Source: Chloroflexota bacterium (GTDB lineage: Bacteria; Chloroflexota; Anaerolineae; Aggregatilineales; Phototrophicaceae). From it: 46,278 nucleotides of DNA. Positions 22,583 through 32,016 of this stretch are shown here, piece by piece. The translations under genes and the position numbers were made by a program. Where the stretch lies: positions 1 to 46,278 of the forward strand of contig JAPOXG010000016.1 of NCBI GenBank assembly GCA_026707225.1, written 5' to 3'. How positions within the stretch are numbered: position 1 is the first letter of the stretch; the number at the start of each line of letters is the position of its first letter. A model generated the notes under the pieces. The model had not been told where the DNA came from. It saw only the letters and a list, made by a program, of their open reading frames with translations, and made no database searches.

Positions 22583-23755
22583 ATGAAGGTTGGACTGAAC
22601 GCGCACTTGCTGTCGGGGCGGGCGGGATATCGCCGGGCTGGGATTCACAGCTACATCAGCAATCTGCTGCGCGATATGCCCAGTCAAGCGCCGCCTGATT
22701 GGCAGTTTGAGGCGATGGTGGGCGCGGGCAACAGCGCGGCTTTTCCCGGCGTTAGCATGTCGCGCGCGCGCCTGGATACGGAGCCACCCTGGCGCCGCGT
22801 CTTTTGGGAACAAGCCCTGCAGCCCTGGCAGCTTCGGCGCTATGACCTCTATCACGCGCTGGCTTTCGTCGCGCCGATCGTCTTGACAGCGCCGATGGTC
22901 GTCACCGTTTATGATCTAAGTTTTCTGCGTTTTCCCGCCCGGCTCAGCGTTGCCCGGCGGCTATACTTGCGCGCGATGACCGCCTTGACCTGCGCGCGAG
23001 CCCGCCGTGTGCTCGCGATCAGCCAGAGCACAGCAAAAGACTTGACGGCGCATTTGGGCTTGCCGGCGGGCAAAATTGACGTAACGCCGCTGGGCTACGA
23101 TAAAGCCGCTTTTCGCCCCTTGCTGGAGGCGGATACCAGTCACTTTCGGCGCAAGCATGGATTGCCGGAACGCTTCTGGCTCTATGTCGGCACATTGGAG
23201 CCACGCAAGAATCTGCCGCTGCTGCTGAAAGCCTACGCGCGCCTGGGGGAGGCTGAGCGACTGCCGCTGATCCTGGGTGGCGGCATCGGCTGGATGGCGC
23301 AGGATGTATTCGCCACGATCGAGCGCTTGGAGCTGGCGGAATGGGTCAAGCACGCCGGATTCATCCCTACCGCCGACCTGCCCTTTTGGTACAATTGCGC
23401 GGAAGCCTTTCTGTTTCCTTCCGTTTATGAAGGCTTCGGTCTGCCGGTATTGGAAGCGATGGCTTGTGGCGCTCCGGTCATCACTACTAACGTTTCGGCG
23501 CTGCCTGAAGTGGCGGGCGAGGCGGCAAAATGCCTGCCACCAGGTGATACAGAGACTTGGACCGGGGCGCTAAGAGATCTCAGAAGAGATGGCGAATGGC
23601 GCAACCTGGCGCGGGCGCGGGGCTTGGAGCGCGCGCAACAATTCAGCTGGGCGCGCACGGCTGAGCTGACCCTCAACAGTTATCGCAAGGCGACTGTCGC
23701 TCGCGATCTCCCGCTCGGCGAATGCGAAAGGGTGACGCGCGTTGAATCCAAATAG
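22583..23755 (+). CDS. Glycosyltransferase family 4, mannosyltransferase-like
   Basis: This 390-residue GT-B enzyme starts MKVGLNAHLLSGRAGYRRAG. It contains MVVTVYDLSFLRFP, the SQSTAKDLTAHLGLPAGKID hinge, FWLYVGTLEPRKNLPLLLKA and the E-x7-E region FLFPSVYEGFGLPVLEAMAC. This pattern is typical of GT4 mannosyl- or rhamnosyltransferases that build O-antigen or exopolysaccharide repeats. It is followed 57 bases later by a sugar-phosphate transferase on the same strand, so the two probably belong to one surface-polysaccharide unit. The exact sugar cannot be read from sequence. Confidence 0.88.
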   Translation: MKVGLNAHLLSGRAGYRRAGIHSYISNLLRDMPSQAPPDWQFEAMVGAGNSAAFPGVSMSRARLDTEPPWRRVFWEQALQPWQLRRYDLYHALAFVAPIVLTAPMVVTVYDLSFLRFPARLSVARRLYLRAMTALTCARARRVLAISQSTAKDLTAHLGLPAGKIDVTPLGYDKAAFRPLLEADTSHFRRKHGLPERFWLYVGTLEPRKNLPLLLKAYARLGEAERLPLILGGGIGWMAQDVFATIERLELAEWVKHAGFIPTADLPFWYNCAEAFLFPSVYEGFGLPVLEAMACGAPVITTNVSALPEVAGEAAKCLPPGDTETWTGALRDLRRDGEWRNLARARGLERAQQFSWARTAELTLNSYRKATVARDLPLGECERVTRVESK

Positions 23756-23812
23756 AATTCGCTTGAAGCGCCGGCAGGAGCCCGCGAAATCGCATTGGCT
23801 CAGCGGCACGCG

Positions 23813-25261
23813 ATGAGCACGGCTTTGTCGCTATCGGAACGCCCCACGCTGGAACCGCGCTGGCTGCTGCCATTTATTGACGGGGCGCTTGCCATTCTGG
23901 CCTTCGGCGCCGCCTACATTTTGCGCTACGACTTACAGATCATCCGTCCCGCCTATGATCCGCTGGAGCGCGGATTTGGACCATACATCCCTTTTGCCGC
24001 GCTCTACGCCATATTCATCTTGCTGAACTTCCAGCGCAATGGCTTGTATCGCAACATCGCGGGCCGGGCCTGGCTGGAAGAAGTGTACTATATCGCCAGC
24101 AGCGTCGCCGTCTCAATCGTCATCGTGCTGGCGATGTTCTTCATTCTGCAGCCTTTGGTGACCAGCCGCCTGATGCTGCTCTATGTCGCGGCTTTGACCT
24201 TGATCGCCAGCGCGCTTTCGCGGCTGATTCGGCGCTGGATACTGGCGTATCTGCGTCAACAAGGCTTAGGCATACACCGCGTGCTCATCGTCGGCATGGG
24301 CGAAGTCGGCCGTTCGCTGCTGGGCATCATGCTGACGCGACCGGAATTCGGTTACCGCCCGGTCGGCTTTCTGGACGACGACCAGGAGAAAACGGCGGCC
24401 GGCATGGGACGCGTCGAGGCTTTGGGCGGCACGGACAATTTGGCCGCGGTTATCTATCGGGAGATGATCGACACGGTAGTTATCACCTTCCGCTGGAAGC
24501 ATTATGATCTGATCCAGGCGCTCACCGAGGTCTGCCGCGAGACCGGCGCCGATGTGCGCATCGTGCCCGAAATCATGCAGTTGAATATTCGTCAGGTGCA
24601 AGTGGAGAACCTCGATGGCATTCCGCTGCTGGGCTTCGGCGCTCATCGCTCCATGAGCCGAGCCAATCAATTGCTGAAGCGCAGCCTGGATATTCTGGTG
24701 GTCATTGTAGGACTGCCGCTGTGGGCGCCGATCAGTCTCTTGGTGGCGCTGGCGCTGGCGCTCGAGGGCGAAGGACCCGTCATCTATCGCCAGGCGCGCG
24801 TCGGCAAGGATAGCCGCCCCTTCGAGATGTTGAAGTTTCGCAGCATGATCGAGAATGCCGAGGCGCTTCAAGAAGCGATGCTGCGCGAATCGGGCGAAGA
24901 TCCGCGCCATCCCAAGTTCGTCGATGACCCGCGCGTCACCGGCGTCGGCAAGTTCTTGCGCCGCACCAGCCTCGATGAGCTGCCGAATCTCATTAATGTC
25001 ATCCGCGGCGAGATGAGCCTGGTCGGGCCCCGGCCGCCGACGCCGAGCGAAGTCGAGTTATACGAGGCGCGGCACACGCGGCGCTTGCAGATCACGCCGG
25101 GCATGACGGGCTGGTGGCAAGTGCGCGGGCGCAGCAATGTGCCCTTTGATGAGATGTTCGAGATGGATATGTATTACATTGAGAATTGGTCCATCGCGAT
25201 GGATATCGAAATCTTGATGCTCACCATCCCACGGGTCTTTCTGCGCAGCGGCGCCATCTAG
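23813..25261 (+). CDS. Polyprenyl glycosylphosphotransferase (initiating sugar transferase)
   Basis: This 482-residue membrane protein has four N-terminal membrane helices and a Rossmann-like region ([20 protein letters not shown]). A further membrane-associated helix ([20 protein letters not shown]) leads into the bacterial sugar-transferase domain, with [45 protein letters not shown] and [15 protein letters not shown]. It starts a glycan by moving a sugar-1-phosphate onto undecaprenyl phosphate. The preceding GT4 gene would extend it. The ATG at 23813 is chosen, but a TTG at 23795 behind GGAG is also possible. Confidence 0.92.
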   Translation: MSTALSLSERPTLEPRWLLPFIDGALAILAFGAAYILRYDLQIIRPAYDPLERGFGPYIPFAALYAIFILLNFQRNGLYRNIAGRAWLEEVYYIASSVAVSIVIVLAMFFILQPLVTSRLMLLYVAALTLIASALSRLIRRWILAYLRQQGLGIHRVLIVGMGEVGRSLLGIMLTRPEFGYRPVGFLDDDQEKTAAGMGRVEALGGTDNLAAVIYREMIDTVVITFRWKHYDLIQALTEVCRETGADVRIVPEIMQLNIRQVQVENLDGIPLLGFGAHRSMSRANQLLKRSLDILVVIVGLPLWAPISLLVALALALEGEGPVIYRQARVGKDSRPFEMLKFRSMIENAEALQEAMLRESGEDPRHPKFVDDPRVTGVGKFLRRTSLDELPNLINVIRGEMSLVGPRPPTPSEVELYEARHTRRLQITPGMTGWWQVRGRSNVPFDEMFEMDMYYIENWSIAMDIEILMLTIPRVFLRSGAI

Positions 25262-25616
25262 CGAGAAATATTCTCCCTTGCGTCTGGCCACGTGCGCGAG
25301 CCAGTCGCCCCCCACCCCCGGCCCTTCTCGCCATCTCTATGGCGAGCATCCCATAAAGAGGGAGGGGGAGCTAAAAGTCGAGGGATGCATGGTTTCTAAC
25401 GTGTGCGGGCGACACAAGTGTCACCCCTACAGTTTGGGAATTGGCGAGCGAAGCAATAACTTGCCGCGGCAGTCTTTGCCATCAATAAGACAGGCGGCGG
25501 AGCGGTCGCCTACCCCAAATGCTGGCAGTTGAAGATCAGTACGGCAGTTTATGACAGCTTACGACAATATCTGTTGCTCTTGACCGCCGATCAGCCGGCG
25601 CGGCCGCGGGCTTGAA
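25262..25616. other. Spacer with a small inverted repeat, no gene
   Basis: This spacer holds C-rich and G-rich runs (about 25308-25372) and an inverted repeat at 25407-25426: GGGCGACAC, AA, GTGTCACCC, followed by CCTACA. Similar CCCCTACA ends appear in another spacer near 12657. Open frames here lack any ribosome site or motif. It looks like dispersed intergenic repeat material plus the upstream region of the PBP gene. Confidence 0.4.
25407..25426. repeat. 20-bp inverted repeat
   Basis: Nine-base arms GGGCGACAC and GTGTCACCC with one mismatch flank AA. It is not followed by a T-run, so it is not an obvious terminator. Confidence 0.5.
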
Positions 25617-25645
25617 TTGCCAATTGCGACGCCCTTAGGCATAAT
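25617..25645 (+). promoter_or_regulatory. Promoter of the penicillin-binding protein gene
   Basis: TTGCCA (25617-25622) and CATAAT (25640-25645) have a 17-base spacer. The -10 context TTAGGCATAATG is nearly the same as that of the znuA promoter (CTAGGCATAATG). An in-frame GTG lies eight bases after the -10 box. Confidence 0.5.
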
Positions 25646-25689
25646 GCACTCAAGTGAACGCGCCCCCGCGACACAATTGTGTGGGAATC

Positions 25690-27963
25690 ATGGTCTCAAG
25701 TCTCCGCGTCATTCCCGTTGTGCTTGTCGTCATTCTGCTGAGCCTGAGCGCCTGCGAATCGGCGCTGCTTCAAGAAAGTGTCACAGCCGCTACCCCCTCC
25801 CCCGCTCCAGAGATTGAGACGACCGCCGGCGAACCGGCTGATGTGCTGGCTGCTTTCATCGCCGCCTGGGCGCGCGAGGATTTCGAGGCGATGCATCGGC
25901 TGATCGCCGCGCGCAGCCGCGAGCTGTATCCGCTGCAGCGCTTCATCAACCAGTATACGGCGGCGCACAGCGTCATTCGCTTCGCCGGCGTCAGCCACCT
26001 GCTGAAGACGGTGGCGCGTCAAGGCGAGACCGCCGTCATCCGCTACGACATCGTAATTGACTCGCCGACCTTTGGCGAAATCGCCGATGACAATCGCGTA
26101 ATGCGCCTAATACAGGAAGGCGGCTGGAAGATCGCCTGGTCGTCGCTGGATATCTTCGATGGCTTGTCCAGCCGCGCGCGCCTGACCGAACGCGCGGTTT
26201 TCCCGCCGCGCGCCGACATCTACGACCGCAACGGCAAATCGTTGGCGGAAGAAGGGGGCGAAGTCTACAGCTTATATGTGGTCAAGCAGGATATGCCCAA
26301 TGTCGAAGATTGCCTTGCGACCCTGGCGGAGGCGACGCTGCGGCAGATCAGCTCGCTGCGCGGCGACTTTGCCAATTATCTCGCTGAGACGCGCTTCCAC
26401 GTGGCTGAGATGGACCCCGTTCGATTTACAAGATTTCGCGAGGCGCTGGCGGCCGACTGCGCCATCACGCGTACGGAGGGACCCTTCAGCAAGATCCTGA
26501 CCTATCGTTCGCGCAGCTATTACGGGCATGGCATCGCCACGCATATCGTTGGCTACATCGGCGCGGTGCCGGCTGATGAGCTGGAACGCTGGGAGGCGCG
26601 CGGTCGCTCGGCTGGCGACCTCGTTGGCAGGGCGGGCATTGAAGAAGCCTACGAAGACACGCTGGCGGGCGCGCCACAGCGTTATCTGCGCATCGTCGAA
26701 GGCGGCAGCCTGGTCATCCGTGAATTGGCCGGCGCGCTGGGCTCGGCGCCGAGCGCGGTGACACTGACCATTGATCGCGATTTGCAGGAAATCACGGCGC
26801 AGGCAATGGCTGACGCGGTAAGTTATGCTGTGCCCAATTGGGGCGGCATCACAGCCGGCGGCGCGATCGTCGCCCTGAAGGTGGGAACGGGTGAGATATT
26901 GGCGCTGGCCAGCTATCCCAGCTTCGACCCCCATATCTTCAATCCGGAGACCTCCTACAACATTGGCACCGCCGTCCTGCGGCTGGATCGGGATATTCGC
27001 AATCCCTTCGTCAACAAAGCGCTGGCCGAGCAGTATACGCCCGGCTCCGTCTACAAGATTGTGACGACGCTGGCGGCCGCTGCGGAACGGATCTGGGCGC
27101 CGGAAGCGATTTTTGAATGCGGCTATATCTGGCGCGGCGGCGAATACGGCGATTCCGAACGGCGCCGCACTGACTGGCGCCTGCTGGAAGATCGCGAACC
27201 GACCGGCCCGGTCAATATGCCCCAGGCGCTGGCGGCCTCCTGCAATCCCTTCTTCTATGAGATGGGCGCGCTCATGTATCGCGAGGATCCTTTAATGCAA
27301 GTGCGATACGCCGAACTGCTTGGCTTCGGCGCGCCCAGCGGACTAATCGGGCTCGGCATAGAAGCGGCCGGCACGGTGTCGCCACCGCGCGAGCCGGCAG
27401 CCGCGATCAACAACGCCATCGGTCAAGGCGAGGTGACGGTGACCGCCCTGCAAATGGCGCAGTTGGCGGCGCTGGTCGCCAATGGCGGGCAGCTTTATCA
27501 GCCCTATATCGTCAGCCATGTCGGCATCAAAGGCGAAGCGGATTACGCCGTGGTCAACGCACCGACGCTGAAGGCGCAGCTGGCGCTGGACGAAGAGGCG
27601 CTGCGAGTCGTGCGCGAGGGCATGTGCATGGCGACCACGGTCCAGGAACTGGGCACGGCCGAATATGTCTTTCGCGGGGCGCCTTACCAGCTCTGCGGCA
27701 AGACGGGAACGGCGGAAACGGCGGGCAATCCCCATGCCTGGTTCGTCGCCTATCATCCGCGGGAGAACCCGGAGATCGCCTTCGCCGGGGTGATGGCGCA
27801 ATCCCGCGAGGGCTCGGAAGTGGTCGCGCCCATGATCCGCCGCATCCTCGATGTCTACTATCGACATCCCGTTGAGCCCTTCCCCGACTGGTGGACGGAA
27901 CCCTACATCCCGGTGAAATCCCAGCAGCAGGCGCTGGCCGAGTTGCTGGCTGAGGAGAATTAG
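25690..27963 (+). CDS. Class B penicillin-binding protein with NTF2-like N-terminal domain, possible lipoprotein
   Basis: The protein (about 757 residues) begins MVSSLRVIPVVLVVILLSLS-AC, a membrane anchor with a lipobox-like LSAC (C22). An NTF2-like domain (about 47-145) resembles that of MecA-type PBPs. The dimerisation domain follows from about 165. The transpeptidase domain has S453-V-Y-K (catalytic Ser), S517-C-N and K671-T-G. It cross-links peptidoglycan outside the membrane and binds beta-lactams. An in-frame GTG at 25654 right after the -10 box could be a leaderless start, adding 12 residues. Its stop overlaps that of the opposing 3D/G5 gene by two bases. Resistance cannot be inferred from sequence. 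Confidence 0.9.
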   Translation: MVSSLRVIPVVLVVILLSLSACESALLQESVTAATPSPAPEIETTAGEPADVLAAFIAAWAREDFEAMHRLIAARSRELYPLQRFINQYTAAHSVIRFAGVSHLLKTVARQGETAVIRYDIVIDSPTFGEIADDNRVMRLIQEGGWKIAWSSLDIFDGLSSRARLTERAVFPPRADIYDRNGKSLAEEGGEVYSLYVVKQDMPNVEDCLATLAEATLRQISSLRGDFANYLAETRFHVAEMDPVRFTRFREALAADCAITRTEGPFSKILTYRSRSYYGHGIATHIVGYIGAVPADELERWEARGRSAGDLVGRAGIEEAYEDTLAGAPQRYLRIVEGGSLVIRELAGALGSAPSAVTLTIDRDLQEITAQAMADAVSYAVPNWGGITAGGAIVALKVGTGEILALASYPSFDPHIFNPETSYNIGTAVLRLDRDIRNPFVNKALAEQYTPGSVYKIVTTLAAAAERIWAPEAIFECGYIWRGGEYGDSERRRTDWRLLEDREPTGPVNMPQALAASCNPFFYEMGALMYREDPLMQVRYAELLGFGAPSGLIGLGIEAAGTVSPPREPAAAINNAIGQGEVTVTALQMAQLAALVANGGQLYQPYIVSHVGIKGEADYAVVNAPTLKAQLALDEEALRVVREGMCMATTVQELGTAEYVFRGAPYQLCGKTGTAETAGNPHAWFVAYHPRENPEIAFAGVMAQSREGSEVVAPMIRRILDVYYRHPVEPFPDWWTEPYIPVKSQQQALAELLAEEN

Positions 27964-29513
27964 CCGCTGCAGCCGCCGCTTGGATAGCTGACGCTGGGCC
28001 GCCAGGGGGGCAATATGTGAATGATCTTCTCCGGCGGGGGCCAGAGGTGATAGACCCAGGTGTAGCGCGTGCGCGCGTCGGCCGCCTGCGCTTCGGCGCG
28101 GCTGCCGTAACCAAGATCGATCCAGAAAGGCGTGCTGCGAGGTCCGGCGCCGGTATCGCGTATCGCGCCTTTTCCATAGCCCGGCACATAAACCGAAGTG
28201 TGGTAGGGAATGATGTGGGGTTTTGCCGCGATGACGCCTTTTGCCAGCGCCGCGCCTGTCGCTGTAGCGTGGCTCCCCCCTTGTGATTCCGGGTCATAGT
28301 TGGTGGCAATCACGCAGACGCGGCGCCAATAACCCAAGTCTGTACCCGGGACCGTGCCCACGATCTCGACCTTTGAGCCATAAGCGACAATCTTGTCAAT
28401 CGGCGCTTCCACGACGACCGTCTCGATCAACTCGCGTTCGACCTCGACGGCATTCGCATAGCGTACGCGATAGCGGGTCTCTTCGGCGCCGGCGCGGCCT
28501 TCTTGCCTGACGGCGACCTCATCGAGACGCAAGCCTGCGTCCAGCTGCGTCACCAGCGCAAAGTCTATTGGCGCGCGTTCCGCGACGATGTCTTCGCTGA
28601 CGCGGCGGATTTCGATCGTCATATCCGCGTGGACGGCCGAATCCGCGGACGGCAGCACATAATCCAGGCCAAAGAGCGGCGCATTCAGCTCGATAAGCGC
28701 ATCCCCCACAAGAGCCGCGCTGGTGCGGGCTTCAATGGTGAGGCCATCGACCAGCAGTTTCACCGGCAGCGCCCGCTTAATATGCACGGTCATATCGGCG
28801 GCGGGCGCCGTTTCCAAGGGGGGACTCACCTGATCGGTCGGATAAAGCGAGACGCCGGCCTCTGAGAGGGTGTCGCCGATGCTGTCGGCATTGGTCACAA
28901 TGGTGGACCGGGCGCCGTCATCGATGACCGTCAGTTGGACGGCGCGGCGTATTCGGATATACTGAGCCGGCACCGTCCATTCGCGCAGCGCATCGGCAAA
29001 GGCGAGCGCGCCGTTGACCCAGATCTTGTCCATAGCATGAATAGAGATGCCCGCGCTCAGAAGTATATCCCAAGGATTCTGCAGCGGCGTCCGCATTCGG
29101 CGCTCGCTGCCGTCAATGATAATGGTGATTGCGCGCAGCGGCCGGATCTGAATGACCATGCCCTCAACGAGCGGCTCGCTCTCCGCGTGAGACAGGGCAG
29201 CGTATTGCGGGGCTTCCAGCCCCAACTCGCCGAGCAATTCGCCCACCGTTTCGCTGCCCGTAGACAGCGATTGCAAGGCGCCACTATGGTCAATGCTGAC
29301 CTGGATCGCGCCGAACTCAGCTCTGTTCCGTTGCGGTAAAGCGCGGAGGAAGAGGGCCAGCGTGACGATGAGCGTACAGCAGGTCGTCAGAATGATCGTC
29401 AGCAACAATCGGCGCCCGCGCCTTGCCCGATAGGGATGCTGGCTCCCGAATGCAGGGAGCGCGCGATGCCGGTCGCTGGCAGTCTTCGTCTGCTTGCTAT
29501 CGCGACGTGTCAT
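27960..29513 (-). CDS. DUF348/G5/3D-domain cell-wall protein, YabE/RpfB-like
   Basis: This 517-residue protein has an N-terminal membrane anchor (LLLTIILTTCCTLIVTLALF), three DUF348-type repeats (starting about 70, 160 and 215; for example VTIIIDG-like strands), a G5 domain around 365-420 (ETRYRVRYANAVEVERELIE) and a C-terminal 3D domain (ATATGAAL, VYVPGYG, RDTGAG, WIDLGYGS). 3D domains resemble MltA-type lytic transglycosylases, so it probably remodels peptidoglycan. Of the three conserved Asp, the first (usually A-V-D-P) is Lys here (AAKP), while those in DTG and IDLG remain. The stop overlaps the PBP gene's stop. The ATG at 29513 is chosen because the anchor follows naturally; longer starts exist. 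Confidence 0.85.
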   Translation of the reverse strand: MTRRDSKQTKTASDRHRALPAFGSQHPYRARRGRRLLLTIILTTCCTLIVTLALFLRALPQRNRAEFGAIQVSIDHSGALQSLSTGSETVGELLGELGLEAPQYAALSHAESEPLVEGMVIQIRPLRAITIIIDGSERRMRTPLQNPWDILLSAGISIHAMDKIWVNGALAFADALREWTVPAQYIRIRRAVQLTVIDDGARSTIVTNADSIGDTLSEAGVSLYPTDQVSPPLETAPAADMTVHIKRALPVKLLVDGLTIEARTSAALVGDALIELNAPLFGLDYVLPSADSAVHADMTIEIRRVSEDIVAERAPIDFALVTQLDAGLRLDEVAVRQEGRAGAEETRYRVRYANAVEVERELIETVVVEAPIDKIVAYGSKVEIVGTVPGTDLGYWRRVCVIATNYDPESQGGSHATATGAALAKGVIAAKPHIIPYHTSVYVPGYGKGAIRDTGAGPRSTPFWIDLGYGSRAEAQAADARTRYTWVYHLWPPPEKIIHILPPWRPSVSYPSGGCSG

Positions 29514-29616
29514 GAAGCCGAGTTTACCCAGTGGCTCCCGTAATGAACAGGAAAAATGGCTTGAGGCCATCAGTTTACCGATGCCAAAGGAGGACTCAAA
29601 CCTACGCAAATGCAGC

Positions 29617-29645
29617 TTGACTGTGATGCCGTGCCTAGGCATAAT
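29617..29645 (+). promoter_or_regulatory. znu promoter with a palindrome over the -10 box
   Basis: TTGACT (29617-29622) and CATAAT (29640-29645) have a 17-base spacer. The perfect 10-base palindrome TGCCTAGGCA (29632-29641) overlaps the -10 box and could be the core of a metal-regulator operator. AAGGGG lies before the znuA start. Confidence 0.6.
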
Positions 29646-29681
29646 GAGACGCAGTATCAATAAGATAAGGGGAAATGATTC

Positions 29682-31121
29682 ATGAGTTGGAAACTCAAGC
29701 TGTTCGTAGTACTTGTTTGCGCAGTGTTGCTGTCAGGCGGAGCGTCACTCGCCAACGGTGGTCAGCTGCATGTTGTGGCGACGCACGGCATTCTCGCTGA
29801 TGTGGCGCGAAATGTGGCTGGCGACCACGCCGAGGTCAGCTCGCTGGTACCGGTCGGCGCCGATCAGCATGCATTCGTTCCCACGCCGAGTGATCTTACG
29901 ACGGTCGCCGAAGCCGATCTGGTCTTGATTAACGGCGCGGGTTGGGAAGAGAACTTGCTGGAGGCGGTGGAGAGCGCGGGCGAAGGCGGCAATATCGTCA
30001 ATGCCTCGGCTTGTGTAGGAATTATCCCCGTTGGCGCCAGCGCGGCACATGATGATCATGCCGATGATGACAATCACGCTGACGAGCATGATGACGACCA
30101 CGCTGACGAGCATGATGACGACCACGCTGACGAGCATGATGACGACCACGCTGACGAGCATGATGACGACCACGCTGACGAGCATGATGACGATCACGCT
30201 GATGAACATGATGACGACCACGCTGATGAACATGATGACGACCACGCTGATGAACATGATGACGACCACGGCGATGAACATGATGACGACCACGGCGATG
30301 AACATGATGACGACCACGGCGATGAACATGATGACGACCACGCTAACGAGCATGATGACGACCATGCCGACGAGCACGATGACGACCATGCCGACGACCA
30401 CGCTGACGAAATGGCCAGCGAGATCGGCTGTGACGCTTATGACGGGGGGGTCGCGGCCATCGTCGGCGAGGAAGAGAATGATCACGCGCATGTTGAGACT
30501 TTGGGCAGAGCTGGAGAAATCGACTGCCTGGGCGGGAATGACCATGGTGGCGGCCACGGGCACGATCACGGCGAGGGCTCCTGCGATCCGCATGTATGGA
30601 TGGATCCGCACAATGTCATCTATTGGGTGCTGATGATCCGCGATTCGCTGTCAGCGATGGACCATGCCAATGAAGCCGCCTACGCCGCCAACGCAGCGGC
30701 ATACGCTCAGGAGCTGGTCGCGCTGGAAGCCGATTTCATCTTGCCGACCTTGGCAGAACTGCCGGACGACAAGCGGGTCATGGTCACCGGCCACGGTTCC
30801 CTGGGCTATTTCGCGACTACCTTCGGTTTCGAAATCGTCTCGACGGTTCTGCCGGGGGTGTCGACCACGGTGGAGCCGAGCGCGCGCGATATGGCGGCTG
30901 TGGTGGATCTGGTGCGCGACGAGGGTGTGCCAGCGATATTCAGCGACGCCCATCTCTCCGATGTTCTGGTGAATATGATAGCGGCTGAGACCGGCGTAGA
31001 AATCGTCGGCTTGCATACCGATTCCTTGAGCGGCAGCGAGGGGCCAGCGGGGACGTATCTCGAATACATGCGCTATAATGTAAGTACGATCGTCGAGGCG
31101 CTGAAGGGCGACTGGCGTTGA
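29682..31121 (+). CDS. znuA: Zinc ABC transporter substrate-binding protein with a 13-fold His/Asp repeat
   Basis: This 479-residue protein has a signal peptide (about 1-24, ending SLANG) and the cluster A-I metal-binding fold. Likely ligands are the His in GADQHAF, the His in CDPHVWMDPHN, the His in TGHGSLGYF and the Asp in FSDAHL. Between the first and second ligand lies a greatly enlarged acidic His-rich region (about residues 125-245) made of the 8-residue unit HADEHDDD. Such loops in ZnuA proteins are thought to gather or buffer zinc; this one is far longer than usual. A second His-rich patch (GGGHGHDHGEG) precedes the CDPHVW motif. It delivers zinc, or perhaps manganese, to ZnuB. Confidence 0.9.
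   Translation: MSWKLKLFVVLVCAVLLSGGASLANGGQLHVVATHGILADVARNVAGDHAEVSSLVPVGADQHAFVPTPSDLTTVAEADLVLINGAGWEENLLEAVESAGEGGNIVNASACVGIIPVGASAAHDDHADDDNHADEHDDDHADEHDDDHADEHDDDHADEHDDDHADEHDDDHADEHDDDHADEHDDDHADEHDDDHGDEHDDDHGDEHDDDHGDEHDDDHANEHDDDHADEHDDDHADDHADEMASEIGCDAYDGGVAAIVGEEENDHAHVETLGRAGEIDCLGGNDHGGGHGHDHGEGSCDPHVWMDPHNVIYWVLMIRDSLSAMDHANEAAYAANAAAYAQELVALEADFILPTLAELPDDKRVMVTGHGSLGYFATTFGFEIVSTVLPGVSTTVEPSARDMAAVVDLVRDEGVPAIFSDAHLSDVLVNMIAAETGVEIVGLHTDSLSGSEGPAGTYLEYMRYNVSTIVEALKGDWR
30075..30386 (+). repeat. Tandem array of 13 units of 24 bp inside znuA
   Basis: Thirteen contiguous 24-base units encode (H-A/G-D/N-E-H-D-D-D). Units 1-5 use GCTGACGAG, 6-8 GCTGATGAA, 9-11 GGCGATGAA, 12 GCTAACGAG and 13 GCCGACGAG, so blocks of near-identical units spread by local duplication. 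A degenerate partial unit follows to about 30410. Each unit adds two His and five acidic residues. Confidence 0.95.
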
Positions 31122-31140
31122 ACGGTGCCGCGGTGATCTT

Positions 31141-32016
31141 ATGCTTATCGGCTCAGTGGCGCGGGAGGTTTACGACTTGGCGGCTTCAGCGATTAGGGAT
31201 ACGAGCCGCAATAATCGGGGGGATCCTCCCGCCCTTCGTGTCGACGGCGTATCGGCTGGTTACCGCGGCAACCGCCATGCGCTGGATGACATCAGTTTTA
31301 GCGTGGACAGGGGCGAGCGGGTCGCCGTCATCGGTCCCAACGGCGCTGGCAAGAGTACGCTGTTCAAAGCCATCGTCGGCGTCATGCAAGTCAGCGGCGG
31401 GCGCATCACGATCTACGGCGAAGACACCCATAGCAGCCACACCAATGTTGGTTACGTGCCGCAGCAGAGTGCCATCGATTGGGCCTTCCCGGCTTCTGTC
31501 TTTGATGTGGTGATGATGGGACGCTGCCGGCATATCGGCTGGTTTCGCTGGCCCCGCAAGGACGACCGCGCAATCGTGCGCGATATCCTGGAGCATCTCA
31601 GCCTGGATCAACTGGCGGACCGCCAGATCAGCGAGCTAAGCGGTGGACAGCGGCGGCGGGTGTTCATCGCGAGGGCGATGGCGCAGGACACGCGCCTGAT
31701 GGTGCTGGACGAGCCCTTCACCGGCGTCGATCAGACGGCCGAACAGGAGATTATCGACTCGCTCGATATCCTGACCAATCATGGCATAACGCTGCTCTTA
31801 TCGACGCATCACATGGAGAACGCCGCCTTGCACTTCGACAAGATCTTGATCTTGCGTCAGCGGCTGCTGGCTTACGGATCGCCGGATGAGGCGCTTACGA
31901 CGGCGAATCTGCGGGATGCCTTCGGCAGCGCCTTGCCGGTGATGACGCAGAGCGACGACCTGCTCATGTTCAGCGTGGATTACGCTGACGAGGAGGCGGG
32001 GCGTGGATCCAATTAG
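31141..32016 (+). CDS. znuC: Zinc ABC transporter ATP-binding protein
   Basis: The 291-residue ATPase has Walker A GPNGAGKST, the Q-loop in GYVPQQSAIDW, signature LSGGQ, Walker B LMVLDEPF and a switch His in LLLSTHHME. The sequence after the Q-loop (DWAFPASVFDVVMMGR) is typical of the ZnuC/MntB/TroB group of zinc and manganese importers. It starts 19 bases after the znuA stop and overlaps the permease gene by 14 bases. It powers uptake from the cytoplasmic side. Zinc rather than manganese is suggested by the His-rich partner. Confidence 0.92.
   Translation: MLIGSVAREVYDLAASAIRDTSRNNRGDPPALRVDGVSAGYRGNRHALDDISFSVDRGERVAVIGPNGAGKSTLFKAIVGVMQVSGGRITIYGEDTHSSHTNVGYVPQQSAIDWAFPASVFDVVMMGRCRHIGWFRWPRKDDRAIVRDILEHLSLDQLADRQISELSGGQRRRVFIARAMAQDTRLMVLDEPFTGVDQTAEQEIIDSLDILTNHGITLLLSTHHMENAALHFDKILILRQRLLAYGSPDEALTTANLRDAFGSALPVMTQSDDLLMFSVDYADEEAGRGSN

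Noticed and set aside
25278..25532. 84-codon frame after the sugar transferase gene
   Set aside because: It spans C-rich and inverted-repeat sequence and has no ribosome site or motif.
30075..30386. CRISPR-like appearance of the 24-bp array
   Set aside because: Units are contiguous without spacers, and lie in the frame of znuA.
29745..30611. Long minus-strand frame (and a plus-strand shifted frame, 30031-30633) across the znuA repeats
   Set aside because: Both are by-products of the 24-bp repeat, which keeps other frames open. They give monotonous V/I/M or M/T repeats without a start signal.
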